Notes: generated by a model from the sequence alone, not told the origin. DNA of 64,000 nt from Hymenopus coronatus (GCA_030762935.1 CM060884.1:72171196-72235195), one strand, 5' to 3'. Counted from the stretch's first letter, positions 44,841-55,899 are shown. Numbers and translations: made by a program.

Positions 44841-45861
44841 GGTCTTTTTCTAAACATACTTTTTTTACTTTCTCTACACGTATTATGTACATAGTGTATA
44901 GAGAAGATATTGAATTACACCCAAGAATTCGATACCGAGATTTCACCGGAAATATACGATTTGTGTCCCCCTGAATAAAAAAAAAGCATTTTTACAAAAA
45001 GGTCCATAATTGTGTGTGTGGGTGTGTGTGTGTGTCTGTGTGACTATGGACAGCATAACTCAACAATGAAAACTTGGTATTTAAGTTTAGCATCTTCCAA
45101 GGATGTGACGCGACACGAAGACTTTCAAGAAAATCCCCCCACCCAACTGCCCTTTACATGCAACTTTTTACGAAAATTTTGATTTTCTTAAAAATGGCTC
45201 TAACATTTTTATTAAAATGTCAAATACTAAAAGATATTTACCTGACAAATAAAATGTATATCTTGAATTTTCTGGGAATAGCCTCTGAAGACTACTTTAC
45301 TCTGGATCAATTTTACGGAATTTTGCATAACTGCTAAACCGTAAGAGATGGAGAAAACGTTAATACACAAAAAATGTAGAGCACGTTAAAATAGACACTT
45401 TATGTCGTATACATTTTTTTTCCTGGAGTTGATCGTTTTTTAGATATTCCTTGTTTTTAGTTTCAGCTTTGAAAAACTTATACTTTTCTCATACGGAATT
45501 TGTCAACTCCTGTCCATACAAACAAAGGAACATCAGACACATAGCAACCAACTTTTGACTAGCGCTTTAACCTATGGTACTCCCATATTTCGCTTCTACT
45601 TGCAAGGAAGCAAATAATAAGACTATTTCTGCTAATTTTTCTAAATTAGCAAGAAGTAAATAGAAGAATAAGTTTTTTAACTATAATTTGTTGCAGAGCT
45701 GTAGAGAAAGTCATCTAAATGGAACACATCAGATTTTTTCGGACTCAGGGGACCCCAAAACATATATTTCCGGTGAAATCTCAGTATCAAATTTTTGAGT
45801 GGAATACAATCCACTTCTCTATGCACTATGTACATTGTACATGTGGGCTAGAGAAAGTAAA
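44139..45861 (-). mobile_element. HLR copy, minus, split by another HLR
   Basis: Left part 44,139-44,866 (B end ATCTGAAGTGCTCCATTCAC, CA tract at about 44,808-44,838) stops in the T run after CTAAACATAC. The right part 45,740-45,861 resumes with CGGACTCAGGGGACCCC, exactly the expected next block. It ends at the A end ACTATGTACATTGTACATG. The intervening 44,867-45,739 is a complete plus-oriented HLR. Confidence 0.85.
44867..45739 (+). mobile_element. HLR copy, full length, nested in another HLR
   Basis: A end ACTTTCTCTACACGTATTAT. GT microsatellite at about 45,013-45,045. B end CTGTAGAGAAAGTCATCTAA, then GGAACACATCAGATTTTTT. It is inserted into a T run of a minus copy, with no duplication beyond the shared T residues. 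It defines both element ends precisely, at about 873 bp. Confidence 0.9.
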
Positions 45862-46211
45862 ATTGGCCCTAAGCCTTATATTAATCGGAATTGCGTCTAT
45901 AACGAAATTTTACCACTTGACGCTAACTGATGAATTCCAAGGAAGTGTGTATCGCCTATATTGTGGTTTTACAGAAGCATTTGCATTTTAGGATGTGATG
46001 AGATAGGCTCCAAGAAACCCGAACAGGAGCACTTTTTGAATACTCTAAAACACTGTCACTTAATGTACAGTGCTAATGACCTAAAATGAGACCAGTGATT
46101 CATGCTGAACAGCATTTCCTGTCACGTGACATACTCTTCCCATTCTCTCATCTGTGACATCCTGTGTGTTGCGTTAGGCTTTTCCTTTCATGCCATTTTC
46201 TGAGCAATTTT
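45862..46211. other. No recognised feature
   Basis: About 350 bp without HLR landmark. No gene, RNA or repeat call is possible. Confidence 0.5.
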
Positions 46212-46480
46212 AATTTCTCTACACTTATAGTATACATAGTGAGTAGAAAAACTTTTGCATTCCACCCAAATATTCAATACCGAGATTTTGTGTAAAATCG
46301 AAACCTATAAATCTAAAAATCTAATGTGTTCCATTTATATGACTTTCACACAGCTCTGCAACAAATTATTGTTAAAAAGCTTATGCTTCTATTTACTTCA
46401 TGCTACTCGAGGACAAATTAGCAGAAACAGCCTTATTACTTGTTTACTTGTAAGTAGAAGCGCAAAAAGGGAGTAGGTTT
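46212..46480. mobile_element. HLR A-end and B-end scraps in opposite orientation
   Basis: 46,212-46,296 is a plus A-end fragment (TTTCTCTACACTTATAGTAT, TTCAATACCGAGATTT). 46,316-46,480 is a minus B-end fragment (ATCTAATGTGTTCCATTTAT, AGCTTATGCTTCTATTTAC). Confidence 0.65.
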
Positions 46481-46484
46481 CAGT

Positions 46485-46640
46485 GCCTACTTGAATGAGG
46501 CCGTGGACGCATAAACCAAAGTTGGCTAGATTGGAATGTTATAACTTTATAACCCTGAGTTAGAGAATTTTCTGCTTTTGGCATATCTGGTAAAAGACCT
46601 ACTTTTAGCATCAACTCTAAAAATATAATTATTCATATTT
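46485..46640 (-). repeat. Unidentified repeat Y, copy 2
   Basis: 46,485-46,527 is identical over 43 bp to 15,954-15,996 and is followed by diverged but related sequence (TTTCTGCTTTTGGCATATC against TTTCTACTTTTATCACTAT). It is fused on the left to an HLR fragment. Confidence 0.55.
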
Positions 46641-47199
46641 TAATTAATAAACGTACAAAATGTTGACACCAGTGCAAAGAACCGCTATCGTCTGTTTTAA
46701 TATAACTTTATAATATAACTGTTACATAAATGGAGTACAAATAACCTGTTGCTTTCAAACCACTGATGGTCGCTTTCAACTACAATAAAAGAATAAAAAT
46801 AAAAAAAAAATGCCTCGGAAGTGCTAATTATATTAAATTTATTACATACATGTTTCATCTCCATATTTTTTTCTTTCTGTGAAGCAAATTAAAATAATTG
46901 AAACCAAAAATAAATAAAAAAAGTGAATTAAATGGTTTCATCTGTTCTTGTTTGTAGCTTTCCGGTATGCAACGTGTTCGGATATAAAAGCTATTTACAA
47001 CGAACATATTAAATTACAAACATGCGCTAGTGGTAAATATTTTAATACAACTTTTATACCCAAATTAAAAAAAAAAAAATGTTACTGAATTTACTGTTAA
47101 TTTCTTTTGAAGCCAGAAAAGCTTATTTTAAGATTTCATCACGAAAAGTTCTCGAAAAGCTTCTGTCGTAAGCAACTAAGGGTTTTCTTTTCTTGTTTT
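46641..47199. other. AT-rich, no feature
   Basis: A-rich runs at about 46,799-46,810 and 47,069-47,080. No coding or repeat signature is recognised. Confidence 0.5.
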
Positions 47200-47571
47200 A
47201 CTTTCTGTATACGTACTATGTGCATAATGTATTGACAAGAAATTGTACTCCACCCATCTATTCGATACTGACATTTCACTGAAAATATATGTATTGGAAC
47301 CCCTTTAATAAAAAAAAAAAAGCATTTTTGGTAAAAATGTCCGTTAAATACCAAACTTGGTAGATGGGCAAATTTTCGAAAATTTTGATTTTGTCAAAAG
47401 TGGCTCTAACGATTATGATTAAAATATCGTATATTAAAGATATTTACCTGATAAATAAAATGTTTATCTTGAATTTTCTGAGAATAGTCTCTGAAGACTA
47501 CCTTATTCTGGATAAATTTTACAGAATTCTGCATACCTGCTAAACCGTAAGAGATAGACAAACACTTTACC

Positions 47572-47616
<45 letters not shown>

Positions 47617-47702
47617 GCATGTTAAAACATACAGTTTATGTTATATACATTTGTTCTTGGGATTGATGGTTTTGAGATATTCCTTGTTTTTGATTTCAGT
47701 TT
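47200..47702 (+). mobile_element. HLR copy with internal deletion, plus
   Basis: A end ACTTTCTGTATACGTACTAT. A deletion joins ACCAAACTTGGTAGATGG to the AAATTTTCGAAAATTTTGA block. An (AT)n tract lies at about 47,580-47,610. It is truncated after the TTGATTTCAG block. Confidence 0.75.
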
Positions 47703-48083
47703 AAAAATTCAAGATATGCATTTTATTTGTCGTGTAAATATTTGAAATATAAGAGGTATCAATCAAAATCGCGAGAGCCATTTTTGAGAAAATCAAAATT
47801 TTCGAATTTTTTTCCATATAAAGGGTAGTTCGGGGTGGAGGAACTTTTTTTTTTAATGTTCGAGTCACAAGTTTGGTATTTAACGGTATTTTCCTTTTTG
47901 AGCTATGGTGTCCACACATACACACACATACACACGCACACACACGGACCTTTTTCCAGAAATGCTTTTTTTGGATTCAGGGGGACCCATGTATGTCCGG
48001 TGAAATTTCGGTATCGAATTTTTGGGTGGAATGCAATACCTTCTCTATAGACTATTTACATAGTACGTGTAGAGAAAGTAAAA
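47703..48083 (-). mobile_element. HLR A-half, minus
   Basis: Starts at AAATTCAAGATATGCATTTT. (CA)n at about 47,915-47,945. A end AGACTATTTACATAGTACG, then GTAGAGAAAGTAAAA. Confidence 0.8.
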
Positions 48084-48754
48084 ATATCTCATTAAAGTAC
48101 ACAATTTATGTTATGTATATTTTTTCATGGATTTAACCGTTTTTTAAGATATTCCCTGTTATTGGTTTCAGCTTTAAACATCTTATGTTTTTTTAACAAG
48201 GGAATTAGTCAACTCCTGTCCATACATACAAAGGATCTTCGGTCACAAAGCAACCAGCTTTTAAAGATTTGACTATCACTTTAGCCCATGGTACTCCCTT
48301 ATTTCCCTTCTACTTATAAACAACCAGGTAATAAGAGCATTTCAGCCGTTTATCTCGATTAGCATGAAATAAACAGAAGAATAAGCGTTTTAACATAATT
48401 TGTTACAGAGATGTAGAGAAAGCCATGTGAATGGAGTACATCAGATTTTTTTTTTCTCGTGGAGTTGGCCGTTTTTGAGATGATTTTGCTATGGGTTTCA
48501 GGTTTAAAATACTTATACTTTTCTGATATGGGAATTTGTCGTCAAACAAAGGAATTTCAGTCACATAGCAACCAGCTCTTATAAGATTTGCCTATCCCTT
48601 TAGCTTAGTGTACTCCCTTATTTCCATTGTACTTACAAGGAAACAAGTAATAAGGCCATTTATGTTAATTTTCTGTCTATTACCATGAAGTAAATAGAAG
48701 AATAAGCTTTTTAACTATAATTATTGTCATGTGAATGTAACACAATAGATTTTG
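48084..48754 (+). mobile_element. Two consecutive HLR B-thirds, plus
   Basis: 48,084-48,456 ends GATGTAGAGAAAGCCATGTG, then GAGTACATCAGATTT. 48,457-48,754 restarts at the GTGGAGTTGGCCGTTTTTG block and ends GTCATGTGAATGTAACACAA. The second copy lacks the TAGAGAAAG part of the B end. Confidence 0.75.
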
Positions 48755-48999
48755 TAATATTGTTATTACATTTACTTATCTCTACTTTCTGTAATTGCGG
48801 CTTAGGTCTAATTGAAGGCATTAAATAAATTAACAACACTTACAACATCAAATAGTGTCTGTACCGTGGTTCATGGATTCCAGCAGAGTCGTAAAATGGA
48901 TGTTACGCTATTTCTTCGGTTTGGAATGGAATGCAGTAAATCGTGCAGGCGTTCTAGTGTCTAATTTGAAGCCGTATTACTTACAGACAAGTTATTTGT

Positions 49000-49560
49000 A
49001 ACTGTTGCAACAGAATGGGTGTGTGATGTCACTAATACTGTGCGCTCTGCTTTCCCATTATTCTTGTAGAAGCGTTTTCATCCATCTTTTCCACTCATTG
49101 GTGAAGAAACGTCGATGTCCTCGGCTCCCCCTTGAACCCTCGTGTGCTATTTGTCCCCCGATGTTCGAAGAGTCGAGGGATAACTCTCAACGACTCCTCG
49201 CGTTCGGCACTTGGATGCTCGCCGGCCTTTGTTCTTCACTTGTTATGGAGTCTTGTTATTTAATAGCTTTGCGCACTATAAAGGCTTTTATCGCGTACTT
49301 AATGGATGCGCGCATGCCACGTACAGCGTCAAGTGCTTTTATCACTTTCAGCACCAAAAGACTTGCTTTGGCTAGAACACAGATTAAAACGTGTAACAAC
49401 AGACACAAACTTACGTAGATTTAACGCACATTTTGAGCATCAACAGATATTTTTTTTCCCTATTTAAACACTACATTAGTTAAAAACATATACTACAGTT
49501 GAGAGAAAAAAAGAGAAAAGCATCTGCTTTTGTTGTCGTATAATATTTTCTTTAGTTTTG
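49000..49560 (+). repeat. Unidentified repeat X, copy 1
   Basis: Matches 50,989-51,495. 49,238-49,350 and 51,188-51,300 differ at about one position over 113 bp, while the flanks differ much more and copy 2 lacks about 35 bp. The conserved box contains GCGCACTATAAAGGC, a TATA-like element. A 137-codon frame here does not keep its frame in copy 2, so coding is doubtful. It could be an LTR or promoter-bearing end. Confidence 0.6.
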
Positions 49561-49564
49561 GCAG

Positions 49565-49750
49565 AATCTCCTGGCAGTTACACGGTTGTGCTAGTCTCTT
49601 ATTTGTTAGTACAAAATGTAAACGAACGCATTTTACCTCAGTAACTGAAATATTCGTATTGGTTTGAATATAAACTGCTCTGGTTGTTGAATGCGTAACG
49701 CGGGAAGCTACTATTCCAAAGGTCACGAGTTCTATTCCTGTCAAAGAGTA
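49565..49750 (+). repeat. Repeat X module 2 joined to a tRNA-like SINE delta end
   Basis: 49,565-49,680 (GTGCTAGTCTCTTATTTG, CATTTTACCTCAGTAACTG) recurs at 50,362-50,510 and 51,890-52,080. 49,668-49,745 is tRNA-like (GTTGAATGCGTAACGCGGG, then CACGAGTTCTATTCCTG) and matches the right part of the SINE at 32,003-32,215. Confidence 0.6.
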
Positions 49751-49760
49751 AATATATTTT

Positions 49761-49900
49761 AGCCGATCCCGGTGGCCGCGCTCGCTAAAGTGTCTCGCTT
49801 TGGCGCTTCGTGGTGCATAGAATCGTGGGTTCGAGTCCCACCTTGGGCATGGGTGTTTCTGTATTTGTAAATGTGTCTATGTTTGTGTATGTACCTATAT
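49761..49900 (+). repeat. tRNA-derived SINE gamma head
   Basis: GCCGATCCCGGTGGCCGCG, then an A-box region and the B box GTGGGTTCGAGTCCCACC, followed by TTGGGCATGGGTG. Its tail recurs at about 43,640-43,690. The 3' limit is not clear; unidentified sequence follows to 50,085. Confidence 0.65.
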
Positions 49901-50084
49901 GTAAAAGGAAGACATAAGTAATAAGGTCTACTAAGGAAATATAGGAAACTGGAAAAAATGGAGAAAAAAAGGAATACAGCGCCGGAGTCCTGACAAGCTA
50001 AGTCCTAACCAATGTGCAGAGGTTAATTTACGGCCCAGGAGTAAAGGAAGCTAAGAGACACAGAAAGTACCTGAATTTTTTTTT

Positions 50085-50294
50085 GGTAGTATTTAACGTC
50101 CAATTTTACTACTTGTGACACCGCAGGCGATGACATTGGTGATATATGAAATGAAGATGGAGCACTGGTGGAATGTGATGGCGGGGGAAACCGGACAATC
50201 CGGAGAAAAACCGCTCGTGCGAGTCGCTTGGGATCAACCCCGGACCATCTAGTTGAGAGGCGAGTAGTCTAACCACTCGACCACGGCGTGGCCC
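50085..50294 (-). mobile_element. SINE beta, minus, copy 2
   Basis: T run, then GGTAGTATTTAACGTCC, GATGGCGGGGGAAACCGG, and the tRNA head GGGATCAACCCCGGACC to CCACGGCGTGGCC. Same family as 28,081-28,298 but inverted. Confidence 0.8.
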
Positions 50295-50510
50295 CAAAAA
50301 ATACGTGATGTGTTCCATGCACATGACTTTCTCTACATCTCTAGGACAAATTATTGTTAAAGTGAAAAGGAAAGCAGTTTACCTCAGTGACTGAAATACG
50401 CTCCTTAAGTGTGCCAGTCTCTTATTGGTTTGAATATAAAATGGCCGCCAGCCAAATCCTCAGCGATGAGTAGGAGTTTAGAATGGGTGAAGAGAGGAAA
50501 AAAAATTGAT
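50295..50510. repeat. HLR B-end scrap and repeat X module 2
   Basis: 50,295-50,357 is a minus HLR B end (ACGTGATGTGTTCCATGCAC). 50,362-50,510 is X module 2 (GTGTGCCAGTCTCTTATTGG). Confidence 0.65.
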
Positions 50511-50512
50511 TT

Positions 50513-50740
50513 TTTGTTTTTGCTAGTATTTAACGACCGCTTTTACTACTTGTGGCACCGTAGGCGATGACATTGGTGATACATGAAAAGAAGATGGATG
50601 CGATGACGGGGGAACCCGGAGAAAATCCGCCCCTCCGCCACTTTGTCCACCACAAATCTCATGTGCGGTCGGTTGGGATCGAACCCGGACCGTCAAGATA
50701 AGAGAGAGGAGTGATCCAACCACTCAGCTATGGCGCGGCC
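50513..50740 (-). mobile_element. SINE beta, minus, copy 3
   Basis: T run, then GCTAGTATTTAACGACC, GGGGGAACCCGGAGAAAATC, and the head GGGATCGAACCCGGACCGTC to ATGGCGCGGCC. It has the same layout as copy 2. Confidence 0.8.
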
Positions 50741-50988
50741 CAAAAAAAAAGCCTGATTGGTTCCATTCATATAACTTTCTCTACCCGTGTAGAACATAGA
50801 ATTGTTAATAAGCCCATTCTTCTATCTACTTCATGCTAGTCGAGGTAAACATAAGCAGAAATTGTCCTAATTACTTGCTTCCTTGTAAATAGAATGTAGA
50901 TAATGAAACGCACGAGGTAAAACGATAGTCAAATCTTTTAAAAGATGGTAGCCGTGTGGTTGAAATCCGTTTCTATGCAGTGCCAGGA
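50741..50988 (-). mobile_element. HLR B-third, minus, left arm of a 2-kb inverted structure
   Basis: B end CTGATTGGTTCCATTCATAT. It continues to TTTCTATGCAGTGCCAGGAG and then joins repeat X. The mirror image of both parts is at 52,395-52,741. Confidence 0.75.
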
Positions 50989-51495
50989 GAAAACAACAGA
51001 ATGGGTGTGTGATGTCTCTAATACTGTACACTCCGCTTTCCTATTATTCTTGTGGAAGCGCTTTTTCCAACTTTTCCACTCATTGGTGATGAAACGTCGA
51101 AGTCCTCAGCACCCCCCTCGAACCCCCGTGTGTTATTTGTCCCGCGAGGTTCGAAGAGCGACTCAACGACTCCTCGCGTTCTTCACTTGTTATGGAGTCT
51201 CGTTATTTAATAGCTTTGCGCACTATAAAGGCTTTTATCGCGTACTTAATGGATGCGCGCATGCCACGTACAGCGTCAAGTGCTTTTATCACTTTCAGCA
51301 CTAAACACTTCCTTTGGATAGAACACAGATTAAAACGTGAAACAACAGACACAAAATTACATAAGTTTTAACGCACACTTTAAGCATCGACATTATTTGT
51401 TTCCTATTTAAACACTACATGAATTAAAAACACATAGTATAGTGGAGAGAGAAAAACATGTTTTTCTTTAATTTTGGCAGAATCTCCATTATTAG
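50989..51495 (+). repeat. Repeat X, copy 2
   Basis: Aligns with 49,000-49,560 from AACAGAATGGGTGTGTGATG to TAATTTTGGCAGAATCTCC. The box 51,188-51,300 (TATA-like ACTATAAAGGC) is almost unchanged between copies. Its first 115 bp reappear inverted at 52,395-52,507. Confidence 0.65.
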
Positions 51496-51795
51496 TATGG
51501 CATGGTTCACCACTTGGCATTACTTCTATACTTTTGTTATTTCGTCATTAGAGCCGCATTGTAGTTACTTACTGCTCTGTTGTAAACATTTAGGGCCCTA
51601 AGCCGCAAAGTGTAGCTGAGGGATATTTTTATAAGTTGAGGAACGACGATAGGGTATAGCTGAGGGATCTGTGAAGCTAAAACCCCAATGATCCCAAAAA
51701 GAGGTCAAAATTTCGGCAATCTGGCAACTTTCACATCTGAACAACTTGAATGTTTTCAACACTTTCAAGTATGGATCGCCAGTAAAAGTCTTAAG

Positions 51796-51834
<39 letters not shown>

Positions 51835-51889
51835 TGTGTCTGTGTGTGCTCGCGCGCGTATCCGTATGTGTGATGGGACCATCGTGTAG
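51496..51889. other. Unidentified, with (GT)n at about 51,803-51,832
   Basis: A long GT microsatellite followed by GTGCTCGCGCGCG. No gene. Centre of the 50,741-52,741 inverted structure. Confidence 0.6.
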
Positions 51890-52121
51890 CTTTACCGAAT
51901 CTCCTTGCAGTTGTGCTCTACATTTACAGGGTTGTGCTAATCTCTTATTGGTTAGCACAAAGTGAGAGACAAACAAAGTGAAAACGAAAGCATTTTACCT
52001 CGGCGACTGAAATACGCTCCCTAAGTGTGCCAGTCTCTTATTGGTTTGAATAGAAAATGCCTGCCAGCCAAATCCTAAGCTAAGCAGAGGCTGGTTTACG
52101 GCCCAGGAGCGACGGAAGGGT

Positions 52122-52158
<37 letters not shown>

Positions 52159-52162
52159 AAAA
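51890..52162 (+). repeat. Repeat X module 2, copy 3, with (GA)n
   Basis: GTGCTAATCTCTTATTGG, then CGACTGAAATACGCTCC, GGTTTACGGCCCAGGAG and a (GA)n tract at about 52,125-52,153. Confidence 0.65.
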
Positions 52163-52394
52163 ACCTGATTTTATTTTTTGGTAGTATTTAACGCCCTCTT
52201 TTACTGCTTGTGGCACCTCAGGCGATGACACTGGTGGTATATAAAATTAAAATGGGGCACCGGTGGAATGTGATGGCGGGGGAAACCGGACAACCCAGAA
52301 AAAACCTGCCCCTGCGCCGCCTTGTCCACCACAAACCTTACATGTGGTCGGTTGGGATCGAACCCGGACCGTCTAGGTGAGGGACGAGTGGTCA
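52163..52394 (-). mobile_element. SINE beta, minus, copy 4, head truncated
   Basis: GGTAGTATTTAACGCCC, GATGGCGGGGGAAACCGG, GGGATCGAACCCGGACC. It stops at GACGAGTGGTCA, losing the 5' tip where the inverted X arm begins. Confidence 0.8.
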
Positions 52395-52741
52395 TTGACG
52401 TTTCATCACCAATGAGTGCAAAACATTGACAAAACCGCTTCTACAAGAATAATAGGAAAACTGAGCGCAAAGTATTAGTGACCTCACACACCCATTCTGT
52501 TGTTTTCTCCTGGCGCTGCATAGAAACGGATTTAAATCACTTGGCAACAGGCTTTTAAAACATTTGACTATCGTTTTAGCCTAGTGTACTCCCTTATTCA
52601 CATTATATTTACAAGGAATTAAGTCAATTTCTGCCTATGTTTATCTACACTAGCGTGAAGTAGATAGAAGAATGAGCTTATTAACAACAATTTGTTTTAG
52701 AGTTGTTGAGAAAGTCATGTGAATGGAACATGTGAGATTTT
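52395..52741. repeat. Right arm of inverted structure: repeat X (minus) plus HLR B-third (plus)
   Basis: 52,395-52,507 is X reversed (CATCACCAATGAGTGCAAAA, CACACACCCATTCTGTTG). 52,508-52,741 is the HLR B side ending GAGAAAGTCATGTGAATGGA, then CATGTGAGATTTTTT. Together they mirror 50,741-51,106. Confidence 0.75.
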
Positions 52742-53284
52742 TTGTATCATAGTTACACAGAATAACCATTAACCATTATAAATCATACTTATAATTAGTT
52801 ACAGCATGGAATATTAATGTTGTCGTAAATAAAAAGTATTTAATTTTCTTCCAAGTGATTATTGGATACGTTCCATAGATATAATGGTTTTTCCAGAACG
52901 CCTCCTAATTAATAAATACCGTTATACCTACCTCAGATTAATTCCTGGGTATCGAAAACTTCCTATGATCGGCAGAGATCCATTTCTGCTTTAGATTTTC
53001 TTCAGACAGGTAGAAAACACTCACTTTTGATTGCCATAATCATTTCCTGTACAAACAATACATTTTATGTTATACACCAAGAAGGGCTGGGGTCTATGTG
53101 ACGTCACAAACAGCTCTGTTATCCGTTATAAGGCTTTGTCTCTAGGTGGCATTGATTGCGCCAGGCAGCAGGAATCGTGCGAGAGCTAGAAACTTATGGT
53201 AACGGTTATGGCGAAGGAGGACGTGGAAGATAGAAGCTCTGAAGATCAGGCATCAACGGCGAAGACCTGTAAAATGGAAAGCCA
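52742..53284. other. Non-repeat stretch with a CRE-like palindrome
   Basis: TGACGTCA at 53,099-53,106 is the consensus cAMP response element. Downstream a 28-codon frame starts ATGGCGAAGGAGGACGTGG (about 53,210) and runs acidic (AKEDVEDRSSEDQAST) to a TGA formed at the next HLR. This could be a truncated first exon or chance. Confidence 0.3.
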
Positions 53285-54029
53285 AAAAATCTGATGGGTT
53301 CCATTCACATGACTTTCTCTACTTCTGTGTAACAAATTATTGTTAATAAGCTTATTCTTCTATTTACTCCATACTAATCAATAAAAAAGTATTAGAATAG
53401 TCTTATTACTTGCTTCCTTGTAAGTAGAAGCCAAATATGGGAGTATCAAAGATTAAAGTGAAGTCAAAGGCTCGTTACTAGGTGACTGAAGTTTCTTTGT
53501 TTGTATAGACACGAGTTGACAAATTCCTGTATGACAAAAGTACAATATTTTTAAACCAGAAACCAACAAAAAGGAATATCTCAAGAAAAGATCAACTCCC
53601 CGAAAAAAATGTATGTAACATAAATTGTGTGTTTTAATGTGCTCTACATTTTTTGTATGTTAAGTTTTTGTCTATTTCTTACGCTTTAGCAGTTATGCAA
53701 AATTTCGTAAAATTCATCTAGAAGACTATTTTGGGTGTATTTGACGGAATTTTGCATAACTGCTAATACGAAACAAATGGACAAAAACTTACCCCACATA
53801 AAATGTAGAGCACATTAAAACACACAACATATGTTATATACATTTTTTCGCGGAATTGATCTTTTTTGAGATATTCTTTGTTTTAGATTTCATCTTTAAA
53901 AACAATAAAACACGTAATAAGACCAGTTCTGCTAATTTTCTCGATTAGCACGAAGTAAAAGGAAGCATAAGCTTTTTAACAATACAGAGATGTAGAGAAA
54001 GTCATGTGAATGAAACACATCACATTTTT
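53285..54029. mobile_element. Double-B HLR inverted structure
   Basis: 53,285-53,728 is a minus B-half (ATCTGATGGGTTCCATTCAC). 53,729-54,029 is a plus B-half ending AGAGAAAGTCATGTGAATGA, then ACACATCACATTTTT. The two meet head to head near the CCGTAAAATTCAT block (GGAATTTTGCATAACTGC on the other side). There are no A ends. Same organisation as 18,595-19,556. Confidence 0.8.
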
Positions 54030-54440
54030 AATTAAAGCATATACGAAATATCGTTTGCGGAATCTTAAAGCATAAACATGAGACTACAAAGCTATAGATA
54101 CCGTATTTTAGCAGTGAACACCAGAGTTTGGCAATAGTGAGTATATATTCTACCAAGTGAGAGTCCCAGTTTTATTTCAGCAGTTTGTAATGTGATCCTA
54201 AGCAGACCAAGTGTAAAGAAAACTTGCAACACGTCCGAAAACTTGCTCTAGCAAACAGAAGGAAATAATCGCCTGCCTACCTCGACATACTCCTCAGCTC
54301 ATGCGCAACAATTTCAAACAACTGCCTGTGGTACTTCTATCAGTCGTTAACATGCTTTTCTTCCTCTTCCGCTTTCTATTGTTCCCTAGCCCTCGTCGCT
54401 GCGTTCCAACTTGGCCCTTCGTTTCTCACACTCTTTTATA
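54030..54440. other. No recognised feature
   Basis: About 410 bp; slightly pyrimidine-rich at 54,350-54,420. I see no gene or repeat. Confidence 0.5.
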
Positions 54441-54698
54441 GCCACTGATGTCTCCCATTCACATGACTTTCTCTACATCTCTGCAACAAACTATTGTTAA
54501 AAAGCTTATTCTTCTGTTTACTATAGAGAACATTTAGCTGAAATGGTCTTATTACTTGCTTCCTTGTAAGTAGAAGCGAAATAAGGGAGTACCATAGGTT
54601 AAAGTGATAGTCAAAAGCTGGTTGCTACGTGACTGATGTTCATTTGTTTCTATGGACAGGAGTTGACAAATTCCTGTATGCGAAAAGTATACATTTTT

Positions 54699-55583
54699 AC
54701 TTTCTCTAGCCCCGTATTTACAATGTGCATAGGGATAGAGAAGTATTGTATTCCACCCAAAATTTCGATACCGACATTTCACCGCAAATACATGTTTTAG
54801 GACCTCCTGTATCCATAAAAAGGATTTTCAGAAAAAGGTCCGTGTGTCTGTGAACACGATAACTCAAAAAGGAATAGTAGCTAAAATACCAAACTTGGTA
54901 TTTAAGTTTAGTATCTTCCAGAGATGTGATACGAAGATTTTGAGAAAAATCCCCCCACCCCAAACTAACCCTTACATGGAACTTTTTTCGAAAATTTTGA
55001 GTGTCTTAAAAATGGCTCCAAAGATTTTGATTAAAATATCGTATATTAACCATATTTACCTGACAAATAAAATGTATATCTTGAATTATCTGGGAATGGC
55101 TTCTGAAGACCTGTTTATTCTAAATGCATTTTGCTTAATTTGGCATAACTAGTAAACCATAAGAGATAGACAAAAACGTACTGTACAAAAAAATGTAGTT
55201 TTTTTTAAAGAACACAGGTTCTGTCATATACATTTTTCTCGCGGAACTTACCGTTTTCGAGGTACTCATTGTTATTAGTTTCAGTTGTGACTACTTATAC
55301 TTTTCTCAGCCAAGAGTGTCCGTTTTTCTTTTGTTCTACTCCTGGCCAAGAAAAGAAGCGATTTGTAATGACAATCGCGTACCGACATCTTTTAAAGCAT
55401 TTGACTATTGGTTTAGCGTAGTGTATTCCCTTATTTTCTTCCTACTTATAAGGAACTAAGTAATAAGAACATTCTGCTAATGAGTAGCTCGATTACCAAG
55501 GTGCAGAAAGAAGAATTATCTTATGGAAGAAGTTTCTGGAACAGCTAGAGAAAGTCATGTGAGTGTAGCACATCAGATTTTTT
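54699..55583 (+). mobile_element. HLR-2 copy, full length, nested
   Basis: A end ACTTTCTCTAGCCCCGTATT. It carries the HLR-2 block TTTTTCTTTTGTTCTACTCC and the B end ACAGCTAGAGAAAGTCATGT, then GAGTGTAGCACATCAGAT. It is inserted in the T run of the minus copy without extra duplication. Confidence 0.85.
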
Positions 55584-55644
55584 TTAAAGCTGAAACCAAT
55601 AATAAGGAATATCTAAAAAAGAATCAACTACAAGAAAAAAAATA

Positions 55645-55810
55645 TACAGGATGTTTCAAAAATACGGGGCATAATTTCAGGTATGTATTTCCCACATGAA
55701 GACAATCAAAATATTTCATTATAACATGTGTCCGGAAATGCTTCATTTCCGAGTTATGGCCTTCAAAACATTGGAATTCACTGGAACGTTTTTCTTTCCG
55801 CAGGTCTTTG
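55645..55810 (+). repeat. M-E left terminal inverted repeat
   Basis: About 165 bp, nearly the exact inverse of 56,967-57,131, ending in GTTTTTCTTTCCGCAGGT. It is much longer than the 20-30 bp terminal repeats of classical mariners. Confidence 0.85.
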
Positions 55811-55899
55811 CCGTCAAAGGAGACATTAGGAGGGCGTTCTGATAGTTCATTCTGAGGAAGGTTACATTCAATGTTCTTTAGGCGTTAAGACTGTGCGAC

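Noticed and set aside
49005..49418. 137-codon frame as a possible gene
   Set aside because: It lies in repeat X. In the second copy the similar DNA is open in a different frame and indels are not multiples of three.
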